NCBI GenBank assembly: GCA_964567685.1 | Contig: CAZMNO010000006.1 | Coordinates: 46,520-110,519, forward strand | DNA length: 64,000 bases | Origin: UBA5972 sp964567685 | GTDB lineage: Bacteria > Pseudomonadota > Alphaproteobacteria > Rhodobacterales > Rhodobacteraceae | Reading direction: 5' to 3' | Shown here: positions 1-6,577 of the stretch, one piece after another | Position numbering within the stretch: the stretch's first letter is position 1 | How the letters are laid out: each line of letters opens with the position of its first letter | Notes under the pieces: model-generated | What the model was told of the DNA's origin: nothing | The model's input: the letters and a program-made list of their open reading frames with translations, nothing else | Database searches by the model: none | Translations under genes and position numbers: made by a program

Positions 1-257
1 ATCACATCGTCATGCAGGCGCATCAGGCGTTCCATTTCCTGAACTGCCGGCGCCGGTGCGTCGGATTTCAGAAAGGCATAGTGGCCTTTGCGGTTCTTGT
101 TGATCTTGTAGGCCATGGTTTTCAGGCCCCAGTATTCGCTGTTGACGATCTTGCCGCCATTGTCAGCCAGGATCGCGCCGAAATGTTCGACCAGCCCTTC
201 GGCCTGCGCGTTTGACAGATCCTGACGCGCAATCATTACGTGCTCATAGAGCGCCAT
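1..257 (-). CDS. rpsF: 30S ribosomal protein S6 (C-terminus cut by window edge)
   Basis: Reverse-strand reading from the ATG at 257 gives MALYEHVMIARQDLSNAQAE and, further on, WGLKTMAYKINKNRKGHYAF, the core of ribosomal protein S6, a small-subunit platform protein that pairs with S18. About 85 residues are in the window; the C-terminal tail lies beyond position 1, where rpsR and rplI would be expected from Rhodobacterales gene order (not visible). An AAAGGAAAA Shine-Dalgarno-like stretch precedes the start. Identification is firm from sequence recognition; the truncation is only a window effect. Confidence 0.95.
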   Translation of the reverse strand, partial: MALYEHVMIARQDLSNAQAEGLVEHFGAILADNGGKIVNSEYWGLKTMAYKINKNRKGHYAFLKSDAPAPAVQEMERLMRLHDDV

Positions 258-300
258 ATTCGTTTTCCTTTTCAAGCGTGCTTCAAAATGCGGGCCTATA

Positions 301-386
301 ATCTTCCGTGGCCGCATACGAGAGGCATCCGCGTTCAACTGTTTACGGAAGATGGGGCGTTATAGCGGCTCTATGGGCAGGTGCAA
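301..386 (-). promoter_or_regulatory. rpsF promoter and structured 5' leader
   Basis: Read on the minus strand there is TTGCAC (386-381), a 16-bp spacer and TATAAC (364-359), a good sigma-70-type promoter. The expected transcription start near 352 coincides with the start of a perfect 9-bp inverted repeat, ATCTTCCGT (353-345 on the minus strand) and ACGGAAGAT (309-301), enclosing 35 nt. The transcript would begin with a long stem about 45 nt before the rpsF start. S6:S18 autoregulatory leaders are known in other bacteria; that role here is an inference. The remainder of 258-594 shows no convincing gene. Confidence 0.5.
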
Positions 387-594
387 GCCCCATATCAACT
401 TGTCGAACGTGTGTGACCCTGCCTGGGGATTGCGGGGGAAAACCACGAAAAAGAACCGATTTTGCCTTAATACACCTGCGAGTTGCCAAGACAATGCCGA
501 AATCCTGATGCACGTTTAGCGCGTACGAGTCACCTTGCTGCACCCAAAAGAGGCACCTGATTGGTTTCTTGGGTCAGATTGGAAAGAATAGTAA

Positions 595-1290
595 ATGGGT
601 TGGATTAAATTCACAAAAGATGAAGAAGGCGGCGTATCGGTCGATGTTGTCGGCATTGTGGGTGTGACCGTTGGGCTGGGCGTTGCGACTGTTGCCAATC
701 TGTCCGGTGGCGTTGAGAATCTCTCGGAAGACGTTGCGAATTCGATGAAAGGTATGGACGCGATCGTCCGGACGACCGCGAGCGATTGGTTTGACGATAT
801 TGGCGGCGGTCGCGGTGGTGGCGAGGGCGATGATTCGGGCGAAGCTGGCGATGACGAAGAAGCCGGGGACGAAGAAGAGGCTGAAGACGAGGAAGGCGAC
901 GATAGCGACGGTGACGATAGCGACGACGGCGACGACGGCGATGATGGCGACGACGGTGGCGATGGCGACGATAGCGAAGACGAGGATGAAGGCGGGTCAG
1001 CCACCGCGAGCGGTGACGGCTCGAGTGGCGACGGCAGTAGTGGATCAAGCGACGGCAGCAGCGATGGCTCGAGCGGTGGAAGCAGTGATGGATCTAGCAA
1101 GGGCAGCAGCGATGGCTCGAGCGGTGGAAGCAGTGATGGATCTAGCAAAGGCAGCAGCGAAGGGTCGAGCAAAGGTAGCAGCAAAGGCTCGAGCAAGGGA
1201 TCAGGTGGCGGCGGTCTGGTGAGTATAGATAATTTTGATGATTATCAATATCTTAAAGGGGGTCATGCAAGTGATATCAGCTTCGCCTGA
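595..1290 (+). CDS. Flp-pilin-like protein with long Asp/Gly/Ser repeat domain
   Basis: 231 residues. Residues 5-35 (FTKDEEGGVSVDVVGIVGVT, then more hydrophobics) resemble a type IVb (Flp) prepilin: charged leader, Gly, then a hydrophobic helix, with Asp at +5 where classic Flp pilins have Glu. After a short region come runs of Asp/Glu/Gly (about residues 75-140), then repeated GSSDGSSK/GSSGGSS units, and a short ordered-looking end with YLKGGHASDISFA. The end matches the end of the next gene (YLTGGQQADLKFT), so the two are paralogues. A GGAAAG ribosome site precedes the ATG. No pilus-assembly genes lie nearby. Function is unknown; a secreted or surface acidic fibre subunit is an inference. 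No signal peptide of the ordinary Sec type is evident. Confidence 0.75.
   Translation: MGWIKFTKDEEGGVSVDVVGIVGVTVGLGVATVANLSGGVENLSEDVANSMKGMDAIVRTTASDWFDDIGGGRGGGEGDDSGEAGDDEEAGDEEEAEDEEGDDSDGDDSDDGDDGDDGDDGGDGDDSEDEDEGGSATASGDGSSGDGSSGSSDGSSDGSSGGSSDGSSKGSSDGSSGGSSDGSSKGSSEGSSKGSSKGSSKGSGGGGLVSIDNFDDYQYLKGGHASDISFA
1054..1148 (+). repeat. 47-bp direct duplication inside the first pilin-like gene
   Basis: Positions 1054-1100 and 1102-1148 are near-identical 47-bp copies (starting GGCAGCAGCGATGGCTCGAG) separated by one base, giving a 48-bp period. They encode GSSDGSSGGSSDGSSK twice, so the copy keeps frame. This looks like a recent internal duplication in the Ser/Gly tail. Confidence 0.8.
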
Positions 1291-1477
1291 AGCGGCTGAT
1301 AGCCCTTTATTTCGACCGCTATCGCATCCCTGCAATTGATAAAAAGAACCGGAAAAACCCCTGTCTTGCCATAGTCTTGCCGTTTTGCCGGGATCAAATT
1401 CAAGAAACGTAATTGCCATCTAAAGCAATGATCGCGCTTGCGTTTCGTAAAACGGGCCAGGGGCAAGCGAGGAAGAC

Positions 1478-2320
1478 ATGACCGATCATAACTATGCCGC
1501 GCGCAATCGTTTAAACGCGTTGATTCACAAATTCGTTCGCGATGAAGTTGGCGCTGTTTCAACCGACGAAGTTGTCATCATGGGTGGCGTTGTGGCGATC
1601 GCGCTTCTTGCGGTCGGTACATTCTCGGACGGCGCGGAATTTCTGGCCAATGATCGTAAGGCCGTTTTGTCGGGATATCAGGGGATATCTTCAAGCGCGA
1701 CGAATGAATCAGGAGGCGGCACTGGCGGAACCGGTGGTGGTGGTTCTGGCAGCGATGACGATGACGCCAGCGATGACGGCTCGGCCAGCAGTGACGACGA
1801 TGACGGCTCGGCCAGTGGCAAGGGCTCAGCCAGCGGTGACGACGACGACAGTGATGACGGCTCTGCCAGCGGCAAGGGCTCAGCCAGCGGTGACGACGAT
1901 GACAGCGATGACGGCTCGGCCAGTGGCAAGGGCTCAGCCAGCGGTGACGACGATGACAGCGATGACGGTTCGGCCAGTGGCAAGGGCTCAGCCAGCGGCG
2001 ACGACGATGACAGCGATGACGGTTCGGCCAGCGGCAAGGGCTCAGCCAGCGGCGACGACGATGACAGCGATGACGGCTCGGCCAGTGGCAAGGGCTCGGC
2101 CAGCGGTGACGACGATGACAGCGATGATGGCTCGGCCAGTGGCAAGGGCTCGGCCAGCGGTGACGACGATGACAGCGATGACGGCTCGGCCAGTGGTGAC
2201 GACGATGACAGCGACGATGGCTCGGCCAGCGGCAGCGGCGGAGGCGGCATTGATTTGAGCACTCTCGGCACTTTCCGCTACCTGACAGGCGGTCAGCAAG
2301 CGGATCTGAAGTTTACATAG
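1478..2320 (+). CDS. Flp-pilin-like protein with seven 18-residue acidic repeats
   Basis: 280 residues. Residues 18-50 (HKFVRDEVGAVSTDEVVIMG, then a hydrophobic run) follow the Flp prepilin pattern with Gly25 before a possible cleavage and Asp30 at +5. Residues 80-95 are Gly-rich, then acidic Ser/Asp, and residues 110-235 are seven exact copies of GSASGKGSASGDDDDSDD plus a shortened eighth. The C-terminus (FRYLTGGQQADLKFT) matches the upstream paralogue. A GAGGAAG ribosome site sits before the ATG and an intrinsic terminator follows, so the two genes form a unit ending before fabD. The Asp-Ser repeats recall calcium-binding or RTX-free acidic fibres, but nothing proves binding. Function unassigned. 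Confidence 0.75.
   Translation: MTDHNYAARNRLNALIHKFVRDEVGAVSTDEVVIMGGVVAIALLAVGTFSDGAEFLANDRKAVLSGYQGISSSATNESGGGTGGTGGGGSGSDDDDASDDGSASSDDDDGSASGKGSASGDDDDSDDGSASGKGSASGDDDDSDDGSASGKGSASGDDDDSDDGSASGKGSASGDDDDSDDGSASGKGSASGDDDDSDDGSASGKGSASGDDDDSDDGSASGKGSASGDDDDSDDGSASGDDDDSDDGSASGSGGGGIDLSTLGTFRYLTGGQQADLKFT
1805..2218 (+). repeat. 54-bp coding minisatellite, 7 copies plus a partial
   Basis: From 1805 to 2182 there are seven tandem 54-bp units (codons for GSASGKGSASGDDDDSDD), each copy beginning GGCTCGGCCAG or a close variant, followed by a 36-bp partial unit (GSASGDDDDSDD) to 2218. Copies differ only at synonymous third positions, so the protein repeat is exact while DNA has drifted slightly. 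Units are a multiple of three, so gain or loss keeps frame. Confidence 0.92.
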
Positions 2321-2341
2321 CAAAAAGAAAAATCGAGCAGG

Positions 2342-2374
2342 AAAAGGCAGGCGCATCTACCGCCTGCCTTTTTT
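2342..2374 (+). terminator. Intrinsic terminator after the pilin-like pair
   Basis: Perfect 8-bp stem GGCAGGCG (2346-2353) with CGCCTGCC (2361-2368), 7-nt loop, flanked by AAAA and followed by six T. It separates the pilin-like genes from fabD. Confidence 0.92.
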
Positions 2375-2434
2375 CATCTGGACGCATTGCCGTCAGGCGG
2401 CTAGAGGTCTGCGACGCAGATTTTTGGGGGCAAT

Positions 2435-3373
2435 ATGACATCAGCGTTTGTATTTCCTGGGCAGGGTGCTCAGACGATTGGTATGGGCAAGGCCCTTGCC
2501 GAGGCCTATCCTGAGGCAAAGGCGGTATTTCACGAGGTTGACGAGGCGCTTGGTCAGAACCTCTCTGACTTGATTTGGGAAGGTGAGATTGCTGAACTGA
2601 CCCTGACAGAAAATGCCCAACCCGCACTTATGGCAACGTCGCTGGCGGCGCTGAAGGCTTTGAACGCCGAGGGCGTAGGCATTGAAGCTGCCTCGTTCGT
2701 TGCTGGACACTCCTTAGGCGAATATTCAGCGCTTTGCGCTGCCGGGGCGCTTGACCTTGCTGATACGGCGCGGCTTTTGAAAACCCGTGGCCGCGCCATG
2801 CAAGAGGCGGTCCCTGTCGGTGTTGGCGCTATGGCGGCTTTGCTGGGGTTGGATTTTGCCGGGGCGGCAAAGGTCGCTGAAGAGGCAGCTCAGGGGCAGG
2901 TTTGTCAGGCAGCGAATGATAACGACCCCGGCCAGGTGGTGGTATCGGGCCATCGCGAAGCGGTTGAGCGCGCGGTGGATATTGCCAAGGCGCACGGGGC
3001 CAAGCGGGCGGTGCTGTTGCCGGTATCAGCCCCGTTTCACTGCGCCTTGATGTCTCCGGCAGCCGAGGTGATGGCAGCAGCACTTGCAGAAGTTGAGATT
3101 AAACGCCCGGTCGTGCCGGTGATTGCCAATGTCGAGGCCGGTGCGGTGGACGACCCGAACCGCTTGCGCGAGCTGTTGGTGGCGCAGGTCACCGGTTCGG
3201 TGCGCTGGCGCGAAAGCGTGGAGTTCATGGCCGGTGAGGGTGTGAGCTCGATTTATGAAATCGGCGCTGGCAAAGCGCTTTCAGGGATGATCCGGCGGAT
3301 CAATCGCGATGTGGCAACCAAACCTGTCGGCACACCTGACGAGGTAGCGGCGGCTGTAGCTGAATTGAAGTAG
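2435..3373 (+). CDS. fabD: Malonyl-CoA:ACP transacylase
   Basis: 312 residues, normal for FabD. Transfers malonate from CoA to acyl carrier protein to supply chain elongation in cytosolic type II fatty-acid synthesis. It begins TSAFVFPGQGAQTIGMGKAL, has the nucleophile motif GHSLGEYSAL with Ser93, the Arg of the RGRAMQ motif and a His in the PFHCALM segment. It is followed after 9 bp by fabG, then acpP, as in most bacteria. The start at ATG 2435 is preceded by GGGGGCAAT. Transcription probably starts between the terminator at 2374 and the gene. Confidence 0.97.
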   Translation: MTSAFVFPGQGAQTIGMGKALAEAYPEAKAVFHEVDEALGQNLSDLIWEGEIAELTLTENAQPALMATSLAALKALNAEGVGIEAASFVAGHSLGEYSALCAAGALDLADTARLLKTRGRAMQEAVPVGVGAMAALLGLDFAGAAKVAEEAAQGQVCQAANDNDPGQVVVSGHREAVERAVDIAKAHGAKRAVLLPVSAPFHCALMSPAAEVMAAALAEVEIKRPVVPVIANVEAGAVDDPNRLRELLVAQVTGSVRWRESVEFMAGEGVSSIYEIGAGKALSGMIRRINRDVATKPVGTPDEVAAAVAELK

Positions 3374-3382
3374 GAGAAAGAA

Positions 3383-4120
3383 ATGTTTGATCTTACAGGA
3401 AAAAATGCGCTGATTACCGGTGCATCGGGGGGGATCGGCGGGGCCATAGCGCGTGCCGTTCACGCCAGAGGTGCGACCGTTGCCATTTCGGGAACACGGG
3501 TTGAGCCACTGGAAGCGCTCGCCAGTGAGTTGGGCGAGCGGGTGCATGTGCTGCCCTGCGATCTCTCTGATGCCGAGGCGGTTGACGGTTTGCCCAAAGC
3601 AGCGGCCGAGGCGATGGGATCGGTCGATATCCTGGTCAACAACGCCGGGGTCACCAAGGACAACCTGTTTATGCGGATGTCGGATGACGATTGGTCACGG
3701 GTTCTGGACATCAACCTCACCTCAACCATGCGCCTTTGCCGGGGCAGCCTGCGCGGCATGATGAAGGCGCGTTGGGGGCGGATCATCAATATCTCGTCGG
3801 TTGTCGGCACCACCGGCAATCCCGGGCAGGCGAACTATGCTGCCTCCAAGGCCGGTATGGTCGGCTTGTCAAAATCGCTGGCGGCTGAAGTGGCGTCGCG
3901 CGGGATCACGGTCAACTGTGTTGCACCGGGATTCATCACAACTGCGATGACCGACAAGCTGAATGATGCGCAGAAAGAGGGGATCATGGGGGCAATTCCC
4001 GCTGGTCGTATGGGAGATGCCGAGGAAATCGCCGCTGCGGTGGTTTATCTGGCGTCGGGCGAGGCGGCTTATGTCACCGGACAGACCTTGCATGTTAACG
4101 GCGGGATGGCCATGATCTAA
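3383..4120 (+). CDS. fabG: 3-oxoacyl-ACP reductase
   Basis: 245 residues. NADPH-dependent reduction of 3-ketoacyl-ACP in fatty-acid elongation. The Rossmann glycine motif TGASGGIGG lies at residues 12-20, NNAG at 86-89, and the SDR catalytic set Ser139, Tyr152 and Lys156 (NYAASKAG). The C-terminus YVTGQTLHVNGGMAMI is typical of FabG tetramers. It lies 9 bp after fabD with an AGGAGAAAG ribosome site, so the two are co-transcribed. Confidence 0.97.
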   Translation: MFDLTGKNALITGASGGIGGAIARAVHARGATVAISGTRVEPLEALASELGERVHVLPCDLSDAEAVDGLPKAAAEAMGSVDILVNNAGVTKDNLFMRMSDDDWSRVLDINLTSTMRLCRGSLRGMMKARWGRIINISSVVGTTGNPGQANYAASKAGMVGLSKSLAAEVASRGITVNCVAPGFITTAMTDKLNDAQKEGIMGAIPAGRMGDAEEIAAAVVYLASGEAAYVTGQTLHVNGGMAMI

Positions 4121-4188
4121 GGCACGGCAGAATCCATTTGCCTATGACGAAACATGTGGTATAGCGCCCCACAGAATTGCCAAGTGGC

Positions 4189-4286
4189 TTTCATCCGACC
4201 CCGAAAGCCGGGTATCGGGTGCCGCCCGTGGGGGCAGTAAGGCCAGTGAATCGGGAGCAGTTCCCGCAACTATGAGGACTTAAAAA
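4189..4286 (+). promoter_or_regulatory. acpP promoter and structured leader
   Basis: Between fabG and acpP there is a possible promoter TTTCAT (4189-4194), 18-bp spacer, TATCGG (4213-4218). The spacer and -10 contain CCCCGAAAG (4199-4207) and GTATC (4212-4216), which recur in the same promoter position upstream of fabF. The leader has a CGGGA/TCCCG hairpin (4252-4266) just before the GAGGA ribosome site (4274-4278), so ribosome access could be controlled. Weak -35 and -10 matches keep confidence modest. Confidence 0.4.
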
Positions 4287-4520
4287 ATGAGCGACATCGC
4301 AGATCGCGTGAAGAAAATTGTTGTCGAGCACCTGAGTGTTGACGAAGACAAAGTGACCGAAGGGGCTTCCTTCATCGACGATCTGGGCGCGGACAGCCTG
4401 GACACGGTTGAGCTGGTGATGGCATTCGAAGAGGAATTCGGCATCGAGATTCCCGATGATGCAGCCGAAACCATCCAGTCCTTTGGCGATGCGGTGAAAT
4501 TCATCACCGAGGCCTCTTGA
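4287..4520 (+). CDS. acpP: Acyl carrier protein
   Basis: 77 residues, strongly acidic four-helix carrier. The GADSLDTVELVMAFEEEF segment carries Ser37, the phosphopantetheine attachment site. It shuttles acyl chains between the Fab enzymes. It is followed by a strong terminator and so is expressed as the end of fabDG-acpP or from its own promoter in the 166-bp leader; ACP is usually needed in high amounts, which fits an own promoter. Confidence 0.98.
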   Translation: MSDIADRVKKIVVEHLSVDEDKVTEGASFIDDLGADSLDTVELVMAFEEEFGIEIPDDAAETIQSFGDAVKFITEAS

Positions 4521-4550
4521 TCGGCTGAGCTTTCTGAGATTTTCGAATTA

Positions 4551-4574
4551 GGCGTCCCTTGGGGCGCCTTTTTT
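4551..4574 (+). terminator. Intrinsic terminator after acpP
   Basis: GGCGTCCC (4551-4558) pairs with GGGGCGCC (4561-4568, one G-T pair) and is followed by six T. Confidence 0.9.
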
Positions 4575-4633
4575 GTTATTGGCACTGGCATTTTGTCGTA
4601 TCCTTGAATGCAGCGAATTGCCGGGTTTAACGA

Positions 4634-5593
4634 ATGGGGGGCATTTTGGCGGATCTCGGAGCGATGTTCGGAAACCAGGGCAGCGAAAGTTTTCTCGGTC
4701 TGCCGGAATGCTCTGATCTGGGCAAGATCAATGGCGGTGTCGCTCTTTTGGGTATCCCCTGCGCAACGCCCTATGAAAGCGTCGGGACCTATTGTGCCGG
4801 GGCACCGGCGGCTATCCGGCGGGCTGTAGAGGCCTATCCTGCAAAAGACGGGGCGATGAATTTTGATTTCGGCGCGCCTCTTTTCCCGGCTAACGGGGCG
4901 ATGGCGGTTGATTGTGGCGATCTTACGGTCGATCCGGCTGACAGCAAAGGCAATCGCGCCCTGATTTCAGCGGGCATTGGCCAAATTCTTGATGCCGGGG
5001 CAGTTCCTGTGGTGCTGGGGGGCGATGATTCCGTTCCCATTCCCATGTTTGACGCTTTTGCCGGGCGTGGTCAGTACACGTTGGTGCAGATCGATGCCCA
5101 TATCGACTGGCGTGACGAGGTTGAAGGAGAGAGAAGGGGCCTTTCGTCAACTATGCGACGGGCCTCGGAAATGGAGCATATCGGCCGGATTATTCAGGTC
5201 GGCCAGCGGGGCGCTGGATCGGCCCGGCAGGAGGACTGGATGGCGGCGCTAGACTATGGGGTCGAGTTTGTTTCCGGACAGGATATCTATCGCTATGGGA
5301 TCGATCCGGTTCTTGATCTGGTTGCCCCGGGTTCAGACGTGCTGGTGGCCTTTGATTGCGACGCGCTGGATCCGGCAATTATGCCGGGTGTGATTATGCG
5401 TACACCCGGCGGAATGGACTATTGGCAGGTGGTTGGCCTTTTGCAGGGGATCGCGGCGAAAGCCAGAATTGCCGGTTTTGATCTGGTCGAATTCGTTCCG
5501 GCGCGTGATGTTGACGGACTTGGGGCGCTGACGGCGGCACAGATTCTGGCCAATGCAATGGGTTTGATCCTGCGACAACAAACCGTGCGCTAA
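4634..5593 (+). CDS. Agmatinase/arginase-family ureohydrolase with altered metal ligands
   Basis: 319 residues. The fold signature of the ureohydrolase (arginase/agmatinase) family is clear: GGDDSVPIP (about 132-140), QIDAHIDWRDE (about 152-162), and AFDCDALDPAIMPG (about 239-252). Members hydrolyse guanidino compounds to urea using two metals. Here the usual His of GGDHS is Asp, and the HGTPxRR segment reads SSTMRRA, so one metal ligand and a substrate-loop His are changed. The substrate is therefore uncertain; agmatine is only a default. It stands alone after the acpP terminator, 92 bp before the HisA-like gene. A second ATG (MFGNQGSES, residue 12) could be the true start. Confidence 0.8.
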   Translation: MGGILADLGAMFGNQGSESFLGLPECSDLGKINGGVALLGIPCATPYESVGTYCAGAPAAIRRAVEAYPAKDGAMNFDFGAPLFPANGAMAVDCGDLTVDPADSKGNRALISAGIGQILDAGAVPVVLGGDDSVPIPMFDAFAGRGQYTLVQIDAHIDWRDEVEGERRGLSSTMRRASEMEHIGRIIQVGQRGAGSARQEDWMAALDYGVEFVSGQDIYRYGIDPVLDLVAPGSDVLVAFDCDALDPAIMPGVIMRTPGGMDYWQVVGLLQGIAAKARIAGFDLVEFVPARDVDGLGALTAAQILANAMGLILRQQTVR

Positions 5594-5685
5594 GACCAAA
5601 ATTTGCGATGTTGTGTCGTTTCTGGGATAATGAAACAGGTGCTTTGGGCGCATAGGCGCGGTGTCTTCATTAGAAGGAAGTTCCG

Positions 5686-6429
5686 ATGATTATCTACCCG
5701 ACGATTGAATTACAGAATGGACGCTGCGTGAGCCTGTCGCGCGGGGATCTGGACCATCCGCAGATATGGCATGTGGATCCGGTGGAAAAAGCCAAGGAAT
5801 TTGCCGCGGCTGGGGCTGAGTGGATTCAGGTGACCGATTTTGATGCGGTTGCCGGGACGGGCAGCAATGAAGAGATTACTTGCGAGATCATTCGCCAGTC
5901 CGGCCTGTCAGTGCAGGTGGCCGGTGGTGTTCGTACGATGGAAATGCTGGATGGCTGGATTGAAAAGGGTGCGGGTCGCGTGGTGATCGGCACGGCGGCG
6001 GTGCTGAACCCGGATTTCGTTAAGCAGGCAGCGCATCGTTATCCTGATCAGGTGGTGGTTGCAATTGATGCAATGGAAGGCAAAGTGATGACCGATGGCT
6101 GGAAAAGCCAAAGCGCCATCGCGCCTGAGGATTTCGTTACAGCCTTTGCCCAAACCCCACTTGCCGGAATTCTGTTTACCGATATCGACAGCGATCTGGT
6201 TGAAGGCGAAGCCTCGCTTGGACGGGTTTCAGCCCTTGCTGGCGTGGCCAAACAACCGGTCATTGCCAGTGGATTGGTGAAGGTGGCCGATGACATTTCC
6301 CGCTTGAAATATGTCGGCAACATATCAGGAGCAATCGTCAGCCGGGCGCTGTTCAACCGGTCGGTTGATCTGGAAGAGGCGCTGGAACTGGCGCAGCCAA
6401 GGCCCGAACCGGTGGCCGAGTTTATCTAA
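5686..6429 (+). CDS. HisA-like (phosphoribosyl isomerase family) paralogue
   Basis: 247 residues with the (beta/alpha)8 HisA/HisF look: IIYPTIELQNGRCVSLSRGD at the start, VQVAGGVRT, GRVVIGTAAV, VVAIDAMEGKVMTDGW and LFTDIDSD. HisA isomerises ProFAR to PRFAR in histidine synthesis. Here the N-terminal catalytic Asp (ALDL in E. coli) is Glu (TIEL), the SRDGT loop is SDLVEG, and the second phosphate glycine motif SGGI is SGLV. It is not in a his operon. A divergent paralogue with a related or altered activity is most likely; a working HisA cannot be excluded. Ribosome site AAGGAAG precedes the ATG. Confidence 0.75.
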   Translation: MIIYPTIELQNGRCVSLSRGDLDHPQIWHVDPVEKAKEFAAAGAEWIQVTDFDAVAGTGSNEEITCEIIRQSGLSVQVAGGVRTMEMLDGWIEKGAGRVVIGTAAVLNPDFVKQAAHRYPDQVVVAIDAMEGKVMTDGWKSQSAIAPEDFVTAFAQTPLAGILFTDIDSDLVEGEASLGRVSALAGVAKQPVIASGLVKVADDISRLKYVGNISGAIVSRALFNRSVDLEEALELAQPRPEPVAEFI

Positions 6430-6514
6430 GGACTGTTTTTTGGTCTGAATCGGCGGTTATTTGGCGGTTGCGGCCAAAAATCGAATAGCATGCCGGGTAG
6501 GGATTGAGCAGGGC

Positions 6515-6577
6515 TTGCCCCGGCCCCGAAAGATTGTGTATCAGGTCCAGTGAGAAGCGTTTTTTAGGGGAGAATTC
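6515..6577 (+). promoter_or_regulatory. fabF promoter region sharing a motif with acpP
   Basis: TTGCCC (6515-6520), 18-bp spacer, TATCAG (6539-6544). The spacer holds CCCCGAAAG (6524-6532) and GTATC (6538-6542), the same words in nearly the same place as in the acpP leader, and CCAGTGA occurs downstream in both. An AGGGGAGA ribosome site precedes fabF. Confidence 0.45.

Noticed and set aside
516..1196. Long minus-strand open frame (Leu/Pro/Ser-rich) opposite the first acidic protein
   Set aside because: Its composition is just the antisense of GSS/GDD codons; no ribosome site and no recognisable domain.
1805..2218. Regular 54-bp repeats that could be taken for a CRISPR array
   Set aside because: Repeats are contiguous, without unique spacers, and lie in frame in a coding gene.
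1678..2271. Minus-strand repeat frame opposite the second acidic protein
   Set aside because: Mirror of the 54-bp repeats; open only because of the repeat composition.
4199..4286. Resemblance of the acpP leader (GGTGCC, CCCGCAACT) to a cobalamin riboswitch core
   Set aside because: The remaining conserved parts of the riboswitch are missing in a 90-nt stretch and acpP is not a B12 gene; chance similarity is likelier.
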